Source: Calycina herbarum (lineage: Eukaryota; Ascomycota; Leotiomycetes; Helotiales; Pezizellaceae). Taken from it: 64,000 nucleotides of DNA. The stretch spans positions 48,825-112,824 of the forward strand of contig LLEY01000188.1 in the NCBI GenBank assembly GCA_001414485.1, given 5' to 3'. Shown here piece by piece: positions 11,201 through 22,310 of the stretch. Numbering within the stretch: position 1 is the stretch's first letter; every line of letters starts with the position of its first letter. Made by a program: the position numbers and the translations under genes. The notes below the pieces were generated by a model. It ran no database searches and was not told where the DNA came from. It saw nothing but the letters and a program-made list of their open reading frames with translations.

Positions 11201-11297
11201 TTGTGGAAGCTGTCTTTGAGGGTTTGGCCAAAGGCTTGTCTGCCAAAGTGGGTGTCGCTGGTACCGCGGCTGTCTTTGACCTCGTAGCTCGAGGCAT
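8208..11297 (-). CDS. Protein of four tandem related domains (A-B-A-B), function unknown
   Basis: A single uninterrupted ORF of 1029 residues. After a Lys/Ala/Thr-rich N-terminal ~100 residues, four copies of a ~190-residue domain begin near residues 106, 300, 589 and 791. Each opens with W(D/N)(V/I)xGxWxI, has (Q/R)xWAxxxFGxxxGIxRFCP about 50 residues on, then a Phe-Glu-x-x-Cys region and a WxxxxRG motif. Domains 1 and 3 share WDVCGRWE and MYLTIRSS (type A); domains 2 and 4 share KxGKQ(L)/AGRQ-MWATxxFG (type B), so the gene grew by duplicating an A-B pair. The linker between the pairs has a short KAVPRP repeat. The C terminus is acidic and low complexity. I recognise no named family; no signal peptide, membrane span or catalytic motif is evident. 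The conserved Trp and Cys suggest a beta-rich fold. It is head to head with CLP1. Confidence 0.8.
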   Translation of the reverse strand: MPRATRSKTAAVPATPTLADKPLAKPSKTASTIPAKRAPDDLANKDGETASTILPKAKRVAFTDKSNIPGKANPEHEGHASKPQNPAACIAKNTTPASGEAPDWAWDVCGRWEVRSSRSANYDILHRELDVPDEGKGPMYLTIRSSVSSTQKRQMWAEIEFGTLRGIIRFCPSPTEDSDQWPKDVPDFEKACEFSNCWPGSGPMGQKYWHTRRRGSNIRTGLNEKADDYLTDCTFSLDKDGRLTLETLLIFQSTIISIDGFKLDQAVPQPQDNRTPSEQWAYYKYDPNQVALPCADDGPWDITGKWRIDSSTLAEIFNVARPALDGNMSMEIHITDDKKGGKVGKQLWATFRFGLFEGIMRFCPYNVPRSLQQRSLASFESRCFLGEGDQVGKRTKGNPRWLMGWRGEYTQTGDKEDYSDIGVSSITFAPLAGGRYIHIMGTFHYNGQTIGFMASKDDNSFGANAKIQNPNSQPNPTQVHELWARHRSLDELERRHLIAEIDRESKNKQPAQSASTVSNSVGKNSAPPQNSSSSTSRVEAQSASKAVPRPKAVPRPKAVPRPKAASRPMAPRIPLMASPFSKVVPEFVWDVCGRWEITADNRRGDAKILHEKYDVGKSPMYLTIRSSFDPVQETRQLWGEIDFGSLSGIIRFCPRPLDDHDDSKEEEWPRGISEFEKSCALGKDCWPGPPPFGKQRWLTRWRGYDSKTGANEMFHSENQCIFTREDNGRLNLITSHNYSTGKWSHRGIMIHGIKTDGPMPPAQGALTLAEKWKSYKPESELLSPVWSDNGPWNVTGEWNITSPDLVERLEVPEDFMPMSMQMYVTSDLKDGKAGRQMWATYKFGCMEGVMRFCPPAQGGSEENRSLKDFEDSCFLSDDVQVGRRMKGIERWTVKFREANMETKLNDEYADMWNSSCQFHCDDYEHMHLRGLWIRGLVWSIKGSKVHTDDDSVVDLESDTDDDIDVPAQIPISTEVHNLWKRYAPVNSESPVVIDLVDVSGEELPAPVPKTSATKAANPIQCDSSKLRSN
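9605..9663. repeat. 18-bp in-frame tandem repeat inside the ORF
   Basis: About three copies of CTTGGGTCGAGGAACTGC, encoding KAVPRP repeats in the linker between the two A-B pairs. Copy number is likely to vary between strains. Confidence 0.85.
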
Positions 11298-11562
11298 TGC
11301 TAATTGTCGTTGTACCTGTATCCAAAGTAAGAATTGATAGAGTTGTCACGTATGTTGTTGAGAAATTGGTGATATGATGTACCTCGCGTCGTCGCGTACT
11401 TGAAGTCAATAATTGTTATCGGCAAGGCTGAAGCTCCCCCGGACCCCTTGCAGCTTGGCGCATCCCCACATTCTCCACACCAAGGCTCGACCTCCCGCAA
11501 AATATTGTGACGAGGCTTCAACTCCAATCAAGCTTGGAGCGATCCTCCAGAATCGAGAAAAC
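11298..11562. promoter_or_regulatory. Divergent promoter between the repeat protein and CLP1
   Basis: Only 265 bp separate the two start codons, so both promoters must lie here. I see no clear TATA box. Confidence 0.5.
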
Positions 11563-13190
11563 ATGTCAATTCCAGGCATACCAGGTCTTGGGCAGGCCCC
11601 GGCAGCTGTAGGTTGATTCTCTAACTCCAAACCTCATGAGTTGATAGCTAACCCAAGCTAGGCTTCGTTTTCTGCCCCCGCGGCTACCTCAGCAGTGGTT
11701 CTCCATGAGCTACAAGCCAATTCAGAATGGAGATTTGAAGTCGCATTTGGAAGGAGTATTGAAGTAAAGGTTAGTATATCCCACGCAATGCTATTCATTA
11801 CAAAACTAATAAGCTCCCAAGCTCCTGTCAGGAACAGCAGAAATCTTTGGCACAGAACTCGCTGAGAAACACGCCTACACCTTTCGCGGAACGAAAGCCT
11901 CGATATTTACATGGCACGGGTGTCGACTGGAAGTCTCAGGGATATGCGATGAATATACAGCAGAAGATACGCCAATGGTACCCTACGTCAACACCCATTT
12001 CGCCCTCGAAAAACTACGAGACGAAGCAGCACAGAACAAAGGGGAAGGACCCCGAGTCCTCGTCGTAGGACCCAACAACGCCGGAAAAACCAGTCTAGTA
12101 AAACTCCTAGCAGGCTACGCAATCCGCATGGAGCGTCAACCAATGGTAATAAACACAGACTCGAGGGAAGGGTTATTGTCAATCCCAGGAAGCTTGACAG
12201 CCACGCCGTTTGCCTCGATTATAGATGTGGAACAGGGATGGGGGAGTAGTCCGACGAGTGGGCCGAGTCCGGTGCCGGTGAAGCTACCTCTGTGTTACTA
12301 CTACGGATTACCTAGCCCAGAAGACAATACAAAAATGTTCAAATCTGTTTTGACGCGGTTGGCGTTGGCTGCTACGAGTAGATTGGCTGCTGATCCGGCT
12401 GTGAAAGAGACGGGCATGATTATTGATACCCCTGGTGTCATAAGTCAAGGAAAGGAGGGGTATGATCTGATATCACATATCGTGATGGAGTTTTCGGGTA
12501 AGTGAGATTTGGTGTTGTTGCAAGGTTGTTGCTAAAGGTTACTCCAGTGAACATCATCCTGGTTCTAGGCTCGGAAAGGCTGTACAGTGAGATGAATCGA
12601 CGATTTGCGAATAACACAAGTTCTGGTCAAGCTGTTACCGTGGTAAAGCTAGACAAGTCAGGTGGGTGTGTTGACAGAGATGATGCGTTCATGCGCCAAA
12701 CACAAGAACTTGCTATCAGAGAGTACTTTTTCGGTAACCTGAAGAGGACATTGAGTCCACACACCCAACAAGTCAATTTCGACGACATTACGATTTACAG
12801 AATCCGAGAAGGTAATAATTCATATTCCTTCATTTCCCCCTTTTCCCAATTTCTCCTTCCAGTGTATCAAAATACTAACCAAACCCAGCAAACTCAATAA
12901 ATACATCCTTCCTCCCCGGCGGTGACTCCGAGCAAGAAGACGCCCAATCCATCTACGAAAAAGTAGAACCTTCAGGAATGCTCCTCCACTGTATCTTCGC
13001 CGTAATGTATGCCACCTTACGGGACACCCAAGAGACAATTCGCGATGCGAGTGTCATGGGCTTTGTCTATGTAGCAGAAGTCGATGAGAAGAAACGGAGA
13101 CTGAAAATCCTTGCACCGCTGAATACGAGGATTACAGATAGACCGATGGTTTGGGGGACCTGGCCTGAGACTACTGTTAGTTTAATATGA
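11563..13190 (+). CDS. CLP1: Clp1, mRNA cleavage and polyadenylation factor (polynucleotide-kinase fold)
   Basis: Five exons: 11563-11607, 11662-11769, 11822-12497, 12548-12811 and 12889-13190, giving 464 residues, close to the usual 425-450 of the family. The N-terminal domain (LQANSEWRFEV... LLSGTAEIFGTELA) is followed by the P-loop GPNNAGKTS, then VINTDSREGLLSIPG, DTPGVISQGK and VNIILVLGSERLY, and the C-terminal domain ending with TWPE. Family knowledge: Clp1 is a subunit of cleavage factor IA with Pcf11, acting in the nucleus in 3'-end processing; fungal members bind ATP and are thought to lack kinase activity. All four introns are 50-77 nt with GT-AG ends, and each restores the frame. 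No anomaly is seen. Confidence 0.93.
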
Positions 13191-14143
13191 ATTAATGGAG
13201 TTTCATGAGGAATGAAATTTTTTGAAGCTGTATTTGAGATTGTGTACTCTGTTCCCCTCATGGTCTTGGAAAAGACTTGGAAAAGCAATTGAAGCAGGAT
13301 TCAGGACAGAAAAATATAATCAGCTTATCTTCTTCGTTCTGTCAGTCTAACATGAATTCACTCGATTTCCACAAAATTCGTGAAGAGAGAGGGATTTGTA
13401 CCTAGGTGGAGGTAGTACTTGTCTTGTGACACTAACCACCTCGTTAACCCAACTGTGGTTCAGGGCTCTTTTCACATCGTGAATTCCGTGACTGAAAATG
13501 ACGACAGCTCGGAAACTCTAATAGTTCTGGAACACTGGTGGGAAGGAACGGCCCATTGTATGTATGCCTTCGGATCCTTGGTCGTTTCTAACCTTACTTT
13601 GACCTTCGTGAACACGTCCTCTAGGTAACTCTGCAAAGTAATGCCCGTCCTAGGGTTTCTTGCGATGGCCCCCCAGGGAACCGAGGAGTACCTACTTATT
13701 ACTTAGATGTTCAATTGCCCTTGGAAATAATGGACTGCTTCTTTTACTCCGAGTCTGGTCTAGAAAAGGACTTGAGTCAGAGTGCCTTCAAAATCTCGGT
13801 TGTAATCGCTTTCAAAATAGGGGTCAAAATCTACAAGCTCGCAAAATCACATTTTGTCTATCCTGTCTTGGTTGAAAGTTGACATGCTCTTGTATTTTAA
13901 TTTTTCTTTCTTGTTATTGTTGAAAACCAGCGAAGGATTTTTCTTCTTTTTTCATGCTGCTCTAATGTTGATGTTGTTGTTGTGGGTATCTAGCACAAAT
14001 GGCAGCATCATGCAAATATGTACCAGCTATTCCCATCTAAAAGTTTTCCGTCCAGTGCAGTCCATCCCAAAGCGAACTCCATGCTCCCATGCCCTTCCCA
14101 TTCCATTCATAATTTTCTGAGACCCCATTCTGGGGAAGAGGGA
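13191..14143. other. Convergent intergenic region
   Basis: About 950 bp between the ends of CLP1 and the IPK gene. Contains T-rich stretches; frames at 13419, 13660 and 13854 have no recognisable content. Presumably the two 3' UTRs. Confidence 0.5.
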
Positions 14144-15253
14144 TCATGATTCGCCTCCTATCTCGCCCAGGAATTTAACCACACTTCGAATGCCGGTCAA
14201 CGCATTCTCGTCGGGTCCCAAACCTGGTGTCCATTGGGCATGTGCAAAGTCAATGACTTTTACTGTATAAATTTTGGGACCTAGATCTTCATCCAAGTCC
14301 TCTTCGTCGTCCTCCACAAACCCGTTAGAGTTTCCGTTTACCAGCGTTGCTGGGGACCGACTCGCTTCTTCCATAGCAGCTCTCAGAGCTTCTCCATCTC
14401 CCTCGAATACGAAAAGGAGACTCGAAGAAAACATACGACTTTCCTCTGCCTCTATAATTTCCTGAATCCTCGACACATTAGCGGTAAAAGCCTGCGCCAC
14501 CAGCTTCCCCAATTCCTCATCGACACCAGCCGACTTTACGAAAAGAAAGTTATGAAATGCGTCGTGCAGATTATGGTCCTGAATCGTCTGTCGCCCGTAA
14601 AACTTGTCATAGACCTTATAACCATCTGCATCTATCCCCTCCCCCTTCGCCCCATGACCTTGCCATACCCTCATCCCCGCTATCCTAAACCCGAATTTCT
14701 TATGCGTAGTATCATTCGCAACTTTATCGAATCTCGCCCTCTTCGCAGAATCCGCATCGTCGGCCCATAATCTCACGCCTAATTTGATATCAAGTATATT
14801 CGGCTTCACGAATCCATGCGCGGCGTTCTCTAGGACTACCGCTTGGGTGGTCCGGATCTTTTTCGAGAGCTTCTTGACAGGGGAGACTACGACTTCGGGG
14901 ATGGTGTGTTTTGCGATCAGGGCTGCGCCGGCTTCTTCAATGGTTTTGCCTCCTTGTTGTTCTTCGTCTAGGGTTAGGGTGCCCATATATGTAGACATGT
15001 ACTCGGCGAACTGGGGGTGGGAAGCGAATGATTCCTCGTAGAAGGAGATTTCGTGCGAGGTGCAGGGCTTTATGAAGAGTTCGCCGTTGACGTCGCAGAG
15101 GGTGCCATCGCTGGATCGCAAGGTCAGTTTCTCTTTTCTTTCTTGGCGGTTGGGAAATAATTTCCAATGGGGGCCGAAACCCCAAACTTACTGGCCCGCC
15201 ACACCGTGCTTGTACTCGATCAGATCCGCATGTTGCGGTATTGGTTTGGCCAT
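14144..15253 (-). CDS. Inositol polyphosphate multikinase (IPK2/ArgRIII family)
   Basis: Two exons on the minus strand, 15253-15192 and 15110-14144, joined by GTAAGT/TCCAG, give 342 residues. The product starts MAKPIPQHADLIEYKHGVAGH, as family members do before the GTLCD... region. Diagnostic motifs: PNILDIKLG (the PxxxDxKxG inositol-binding signature), MRVWQG, FYGRQTIQDH, SSSLLFVFEGDG and VKVIDFAHAQ near the end, the metal-binding IDF motif. The enzyme phosphorylates inositol 1,4,5-trisphosphate and higher forms (PF03770); in yeast Arg82 also works in transcription of arginine genes. An acidic insert (EDDEEDLDEDLG) precedes the last beta strand. The long single-exon frame would start at an internal ATG at 15121; the upstream exon gives a better N terminus. 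Confidence 0.9.
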
Positions 15254-17472
15254 GGTGACTGGATATGGCTTCTAGTCGCAAATTGCTATGACTCTATCAT
15301 GATGAGAAGGACGGATGGGCGGTGGGAATTGTATGCGCCGAACTTTGGGAGATTTGAGGATTTGGCGCGGGTTGGGCGATTGCATAAAGGAGAATGTCTC
15401 TCGTGAGAAGGCTGAGCAACAGTTCCCTTTCAGGGGGACTTTGGTGTCCGGGTTGGCTGTGAGTGGTGAGTGGTGAATTGCAGAGTAACCCTGGAGGGCA
15501 ATCTGCAGAGAAGTACCTGGTATGCGAGTATGCACCACGACACATGCGCAGCTGGTGCTTTTGGTGGAGTACAACAGGTGTAGCTGGTAGAGTGGTAGAG
15601 TGGTGTCCGTACTTGCAGAGGAGAAACGAGGAGGACTGGGATCTATTTTCTTAATATATTGTAGCCCAGCTAGCCCAGCTAGCCCCAAAACAAGGTTCTA
15701 CAGGCTGGGGATTCAGTGGGCTGCAGTGGGAACAGGTACTAAAATAATTGGTGGGGGGATGACGCTAGGCCCTGAATGGCGCTGAAGTGATCGCTGGCTT
15801 CCTGGGCTGCAGGCGGTGAGTGTTTCTCTACAACCCGCGGGCAAATGAAGTGCCCAGCTCGTTTCCAACCAACAACATCCTGCAGACAACGCAGGTGAGA
15901 AAACGAGGCATCCCGATGCTTCCGTAGCATCTTCGCCTTCCACACAGCCTCAACAGCCCCCAAGGAACGTAACGTGGTGATACGGTACTAAAAGTACTAT
16001 TTACAGCAACAGAAGGCACATCGAACATTGGAAGCGTTGTTCTACCAAGACTAGTACTGGCAATACTTGCACCCCCAGGTTCCACCAGATCGGCCACGTA
16101 CATACAACTATCACGCACTGCAGACCCGCTAAAAGCACAACACCACCCTGCGATTATCGCAACTCGGCCTGACCGTACATCTGATCTGATTCTAAGCAAA
16201 CATTCTATTTTCCCGCTGAAATGGACCGGACACCGCCGCCGAAATCACGATATACTCGCTCGGTAAAAGAAAAAGCGGCAGGAAATACTACAAAATTGGA
16301 ACAACAAGAGATGCAGGAGGACCTTACAGAACTTGAAGTACTTACTGCCGCTTTACTGATCATCGTGAGCTCGCCTAAGCTGCAGATACGACAGTATTCT
16401 ATCATATCGATGGAAATATCTGCATTACCTCAACTTCTTATTCGCTACGGATTGCTACACCGAGCATCTACTTCTGGCAGGTAACATTTTAGATCACTTG
16501 GCTGCTTCCAGCTTACAAACAGAAATCTCTAGCTAGCCTGTAAATCTTTACAATTGTCAAGAGGCATTTGTATTGTTTGCTTGAACTGACAACTAGTACA
16601 ACTTTTGACGTTAGTTTTCAGCGTAGACTCTGGATGAAATTTCAACACAGGCAGTAAGTAGTCACATATGCAATATATATGTATTGGGGCTATTTAAAAG
16701 CTGTCAAGACGGTCCAAAGTCGAACGAATGGCTGAGAAAGTTATCCGAGCATTTGTGTATACCTACCTCCTCGGATTGTGCGAGCTACGTTGGGCAATCA
16801 AAAGTATTGTTCGAGAAAGCTTAGAAGAATTAGAACCTCGACTTTGTGTTTCTCTTAAATACTCAGGAACGATACTTTTTGGTCCAGTTCGCAGTGTACG
16901 AGTACGCAGATAAAAGACCCAGCCTTCTACAAGATCAAAACTTGAGCTAATTGACTTCAAATGGCGAATCTTCGATCTCTGGGAAAGCAAGATAAAAAGG
17001 ATACTGAAAAACAGAAAATTTGATAAAATGGAAAGGCTTGTCAACAAAACCATATTTCAAAATAGGAATTGTAATCCCGTTAAATTTGAAACGAGGCAAG
17101 GATAATTCGACGGGGTGGTTTTACGGTTCCAAATTGTTTTCTAAAGGTGAGCGTTGAATCTGTTTGTTGTTTGCTACAGTTGACATCACCGACCCGAACC
17201 TCTCCCCACCCATTCTCTTCTTGTTGAAGGCTCCTTTCTCAACACACCTCGCAACATCCTTCAATTTTCATGCGCAACACCCAGCCGCGATAGTGAGGTT
17301 CAGCAATTGACCTTTTGATTCACCAAAAGTACCTCCCGTCTTCACCTGCCACCATTACCTCGTCTCCTCCCCATCCTCTTCGAACCTTGACTTCTTCAAC
17401 GTTTGACATCTCAACCTTCTCGACACCAATCCCACCAACGCCTCTCCCGTCGACAAGACTAAACACGGAACC
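15254..17472. other. 2.2-kb intergenic region
   Basis: Divergent space between the IPK and ARB1 genes. Apart from the short TIR element at 16270 I see no gene. Several overlapping frames lack motifs or plausible introns. Confidence 0.5.
16270..16356. repeat. Short, internally deleted TIR element (GCGGCAGT family)
   Basis: Only ~87 bp: AAAAAGCGGCAGGAAATAC at the left and TACTTACTGCCGCTTTA at the right, with the family motif TTGGAACAACAA inside. It appears to be an internal deletion of the ~195-bp form. Confidence 0.7.
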
Positions 17473-18933
17473 ATGGCCAGAAGCAAGAAGCCGAAGCCAA
17501 CTGGCTTTGAAGGTGAATTTCTCTCCATTCCAAAACCAGAAACCATACTTACATATCTACAGAGTTCTACGCAGACCCTCCAGTCACCCCCACAGAGTAT
17601 GTAGAGGAGACCGAAAACATCTACAACCCCGAACGCCCTTTCCATGATCGTATCCAGGCATGCATCCAACGCTTCCGTGCCCGTCGCAAGCTTGACGAGA
17701 AGCGCGGTAATATCCTGACCAAGTATCTTACTTTGGGCGGTGTCGACGCATCCCCAAAACAATTTACGGGAGGTGCCCTCGACGAGGAAACGCTTGCCAC
17801 TGCAACTGCCGAGGAAATTGCTGCCCTTCAAGCAACCGACTTTGTTCGAGCAGGTGGTGCAGTAAACAAGAAATACTACGACCCTACCGAAGCTGACCAG
17901 TGGGTCGTTGATTTTGAGGGTGTCGCGAAGGCCTTCTTGTGAGTACCTCCCAACCCATTGAATATACAAAGCTGACCCTTTCTAGCTCGTACAGAGTACC
18001 AATGATTGCACTGGACGATATGGAGATGATCAAGCTGTGTAGCAAGGTGATCAAGAGTTTCCTCGATTATCTCCTACAGCATGAAGTCTGCCTGGAGTAC
18101 ACAAGTGATATCATGGCTGCGAGAAAGGTTTGTGTGCTTGCTGAGAAGGAACTTGTGGCCATTCGAGAACTTGGACCACTTATGCCAGGCAGATTCAACA
18201 TGGCTCTATCAACCCTGTTTGGTGGCCAATATGCAGCCTTTTGTGCGCCTGAAACACCATGGGAGGACGGAAATATGGCCGACCTCGGAGATATCGCGCT
18301 CGACAAGAAGACTGCCAATGAGATTTTCGAGAAGGGAGCCAAATTCCTTTCCACTCGTGGAGTTTCCTTCAACAAAATCAACAGTCTCGTCAGCGTGGAA
18401 CAGAGAAATTTCGAGATATTGAAAACTTCCACTTCTGAGGATATACTAGTCCCCGTCAAATGCAAAACATGGGAGGGCCCAAGATTGGACGAACCAGACA
18501 TGCCCGAAGTCATTCCTTCTGGAGAGCAGACGTTCTGGCTTGAGCCACAAGTCGCGAGGCTTCTCTACCCCGGTATGAAGCTAGAGGTATGTCTTTGTGA
18601 GCTTGATAATGGTTACAAGTTCTTCGATATGGCTGGGGTTTTCTGCTCATTCTACACCTTTCTGGAGAACGAGAAGATGGTGGATTGGAAGGAGCCAGGT
18701 AAGCCCTTCATTACCCTAGAATTCTGAGACAATTTCGACAATTGTGCCAGAGCATTTGGAAGAATTGAGAAATCGACCTTCCGATTCTTCTAAACGATCT
18801 CGGAGAATGAGGTAAACTGGAGAAAAGCTAACGTTTTGTAGTTCTTAGTACCCGAGCAGGACCTACCGAGAACGATCCAGATGCGGAGGATAGGATGATG
18901 GAGAGAGATTTTGATGATATCAAAGATGACTGA
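17473..18933 (+). CDS. arb1: Arb1, Argonaute siRNA chaperone complex subunit
   Basis: Five exons: 17473-17512, 17563-17938, 17986-18698, 18751-18811 and 18849-18933, giving 424 residues. It opens with a basic MARSKKPKPTGFE, then the FYADPPVTPTEY...RPFHDRIQACIQRFRARRKLD region, KYLTLGGVDASPKQF, and a long conserved core with KSFLDYLLQHEVC, AARKVC, PGRFNMALSTLFGG and SYTFLENEK-like text near the end; this matches my memory of the Arb1 family (PF09692). In fission yeast Arb1, with Arb2, binds Argonaute carrying duplex siRNA and is needed for heterochromatin. The last acceptor was placed at 18847-18848, because the AG four bases before it gives an immediate stop. The acidic tail ends DIKDD. Assignment is by recalled similarity, not by search. 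Confidence 0.8.
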
Positions 18934-19674
18934 AAAGGTTCAGCTGGTTTACAATCACATATGCACCATATGCACGGAATTTCGGCAGTGCTTCCGAGTA
19001 CCCCTCTTCCAATCTCATTTCATTTGCTCACCGCTGGGAAAGGCGTTAGTGAGCTAAACAAAAGGTTTCATGGCATCGCTGAGGTGCCGAAGATACAAAA
19101 AAGGTTATTCAATTTACGAATCAAATTAGTGTTTCCAAAAGAAACCACTCAATCGTTCCATCTATTTGCCATGCGGTTGCATCGTTGTAACACAAAGCTT
19201 GTGTTTCCCCGCATTTGAATCCTTGTCTTGACCAATCGTGAACTCTCAAAGCCCCTATTCTTCCGCATGTCACCCCCCTTTCCCCTTGAAGCAAATCAAG
19301 TTCGTGATATTTTTTCCATCTTTTTGTAAATGCAACCACAAGTAAATTAGGCGTTTACGGAAGTTTTTGGGGGGTGAATTTTCCGACCAGTGGTTGAGAG
19401 AATGTGACCGAGCGGTACCTGCTATTGTTCCATTGCTTGTCGGCATCGCTTGTTTGGAATGAGGTGGGTTGCTTCCGAAGGCAACGAGGGATGGAGATGC
19501 GCATTTGGATGTATGTAGGGATGTGAATGATATCGGCACTTGGGTGGAGTGATGTAAGTGTTACTTTGCTGGGCACGACAGGTTGCAATTTTCTTCTCGA
19601 GTCCTCGAGTTGAACCCCAGGAAGATCATGGTGAGTGTTCCACCTCGCTCCAACTCCTCGCCCAACAACTCAAA
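18934..19674. other. Intergenic region upstream of the oxygenase
   Basis: About 740 bp; contains the ARB1 3' flank and the oxygenase promoter. A frame starting at 19558 runs into the oxygenase ORF, but the ATG at 19675 gives a more usual N terminus. Confidence 0.45.
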
Positions 19675-20719
19675 ATGGCGCAGGCAATCCTTCCAAGCAA
19701 GAAAACAGCATTGAGCTGGACCGCCATCTTCTCTGCATTACTTCTGGGATTATGGACACGTTCTGGCGAGAGAACAAGCTCCTCTGTCAAAGATATTTTT
19801 AGTTTTGGGGCAAACGAGGAGTATGTTTGTCAAGATCAACAGTATACCACTGAGATTATATCGGTTGATCCTTTGATGATTTACATCAATGATTTTGTTT
19901 CAAGAGAGGAAGCTAGGGATTTAGTTGCGGTTGGGTAAGTTACTTTCCTCTCCCAACCCATCTTCAGTGCTTCACCCTTGCCCTCTTTCTCGTCTCTCCA
20001 AGCACCCATGCCAAACCGCATACTAACCACCCCAGCGAACCAACCCTCTCAGCCTCCGAAATCTATCGTCCCGGCTCCAGCACATCACGAACTCAAGATC
20101 GCACATCGCAATCTGGGCCGCTTGAACCTTCAGATCCAGCAGTAGCTTGTCTTCTTTCTCGCGCTCGTTCGTTCCTTGGTCCCTCTCTTCTTGCGCCGCA
20201 TGAGGATTTTGGTATACCGCAGATTGTGAGGTATAAGGCGGGGGAGAAATTTGATGAGCATTATGATTGGTATGAGAGGCCGCAGCCTATTAAGGGGCGG
20301 AGGGAGTGAGTGACCTTTGATTTTTTTTTGGGTTGGTGAGGGGAAAGAGATAGGAGTGGCAGTGAACCTCTGAAGGGAACGAGCTTGAGAAGTAAAAAAT
20401 TTGCTGATTTCTCGACAGGGTGTGGTTCAATCGCATTGGCAGCTTTTTTGTCTATCTTGATGAATATGAGGAGAGGGAAGGGGGCGAGACTTGGTTTCCT
20501 AGGGTTGAGGTTGCTGGGGACGGGAATGGGAAGTGGAGGAAGCATGAGGAAGGGGGAACAATGTTCGTTCCTAGTATGGGAAACGCGGTCTTTTGGGTTA
20601 ATTTGCACGCGAATGAGACGGGCGATCGGCGGACGATGCATGCGGGATTGGAGTTAAGGAGGGGTGTTAAGACTGCGTGCAACATTTGGCCGAGGAGGTT
20701 GTATGGGGAGGGTGGATGA
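19675..20719 (+). CDS. Prolyl 4-hydroxylase-like 2-oxoglutarate/Fe(II) oxygenase
   Basis: Three exons, 19675-19934, 20036-20305 and 20419-20719, give 276 residues. A hydrophobic segment near residues 13-26 (LSWTAIFSALLLGLW) is a likely signal anchor, placing the enzyme in the secretory pathway. The catalytic P4H domain shows the iron ligands H-x-D in KFDEHYDWYE and the distal His in RRTMHAGLEL, plus a basic residue in RRGVKTACNIWPR that would bind 2-oxoglutarate. VWFNRIGSFFVYLDE and GGETWFP are the expected beta-strand motifs between them. Family members hydroxylate proline in proteins; the fungal substrate is usually unknown. The second intron is longer than usual (~113 nt). An alternative in-frame start at 19558 would add 39 residues. 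Confidence 0.85.
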
Positions 20720-20832
20720 GGTGAACGTGGAGAGTTGGGATGCTACCAGCTCAAAAACAAAATGCGCTTGGGTTTAAAAGTAGCAAGATGAAGGGGGTTT
20801 GGATCTGAAGCTTGATCAAAACGTAAAAAAAA

Positions 20833-21181
20833 GGTGGTGGTCGAGGGTCGTTATTGGAGGAGGAGGAATTTACTTACGTCCTACAAATCAACTGGAAGCA
20901 AGCCCACTGCACAGCCAGCTCACTGTGTTAAATCCCAAATTGCCTCATTCTGATCTGTATTGCCATATTGCCGTTGCTCACAATCCCCACATCTGCAGCT
21001 GTAAGTTGACGAAAGTGTGCTGGTAATACAACACGGGCCCCGGGACTATCTAATCACAGTTAAGCGAAGGTTTAACTCTAACTTATAAGGGATCCATTCT
21101 TATATGTTATATCGAAAAGGTCCTGTGAGATGTTAGCTACGAATCATTGACGAGTCATCGATGAGACCACTCGACCACCAG
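20833..21181. repeat. TIR element of the GGTGGTCG family
   Basis: About 349 bp after an A-run, left end GGTGGTGGTCGAGGGTCG, right end GAGACCACTCGACCACCA, its inverted partner. Contains the family's internal CACATCTGCAGCTGTAAG and a TTTACTTACG stretch near the left end. Direct orientation relative to the copy at 21606. Confidence 0.7.
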
Positions 21182-21605
21182 AGGTTGTTTGTTGCAACGA
21201 TCGTTCTTATTTCGTTACAAGTCTTGCTCTCGCTTAGAGGTGGGTCCACCCTTGGGTCCTCTTCCTTATAGGATATGAGCTCGGGTCTTTGTCGGGAATT
21301 GGAGGTGAATGCGTGCCATTCTTTTATGTGTGGCTTTCATTTGCCGCATCTTGATTTTCGAGATCGATTTCGTAGATCTTTTGAATTTCTGTCCAGCTGA
21401 CTTTTACGTCTGACGGAACTGAGGCTACGCCTCAACCTCGCGAAGGGCTGAAGAGGTGATAAGCTGGGGACTTCAACTGTAAGTTCTTGGGAACCTCAAA
21501 AGCACCTCGAAAGCATCTCGAAAGCGAGTTCGAAGCTGAGGCTTGTCGGCCCTCGCTCTATTGTCAAGAAAGAGAGTGACATCTCAAATATCGCCACCAA
21601 AAAAA

Positions 21606-21955
21606 GTGGTGGTCGGTGGTCGTTTTAAGGTCATATTTTACTTACCGCCTGTTTGTTTTGCTCAAGGTCATCTATTGTCAAGTGCGCTCCAGGTATTCAC
21701 TCTCTGTCTCTCCCCCTGTTCCTGGTCGTTGCCCAAGGCCCATCTATTGGTCAAAGGACTTTTATCTGTTCCTGGTCTGTTTTCTCGGCCGCCTGTTGTT
21801 TCCTGGTCTGGTTGCATTGACGCACTACTACATCTGCAGCTGTAGAGTGTTGGTCGCTGCGAGTGATCTGGTTTTGACTCGCTTAATGAAAAGTTTCTAT
21901 GAGACATTAATTTGGAACGAAAGGAATGTTGTCGATGAGACCGCCCGACAACAAG
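21606..21955. repeat. TIR element of the GGTGGTCG family
   Basis: About 350 bp after AAAAAA, left end GTGGTGGTCGGTGGTCG, right end GAGACCGCCCGACAACAA. Internal TTTACTTACC, CTACATCTGCAGCTGTAGA and CGCTTAATGAAAAGTTTCTATGAGA. It is the best-preserved relative of the element at 5423. Confidence 0.7.
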
Positions 21956-22310
21956 GATCGACGTAATTTCTCCTTATATTCACTCTCTGAAGCAGGGTTC
22001 GCTTAGTAGTGGATCTGCCTGTGATTGGCGTATGCTTTCCGCTGCTAGCTTTGGCCCCGCTTTTCGAAGAGCTAGCTCAGGCTACTATGTTCCTCATGTG
22101 GATTTCTGTCTTACGAAACATGTCAAAAAATCACCGAAGGTTTGTTTCTTATTGACTTTCGAGACTTTAAAGAGGAGTATCACTTGACCCGAAAAAAAGA
22201 ATTTGAATCGATGGCAGTTGTGGTATTTGTAGGAAATTTGGGGGGAACGTTTACTTACACTCTCTCGGTCAGCTGAGTACAGCGTGAGAACAAATTAATC
22301 AATTAATCAC

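Noticed and set aside
16221..16484. 87-codon plus-strand frame
   Set aside because: It runs through the short TIR element and has no motif.
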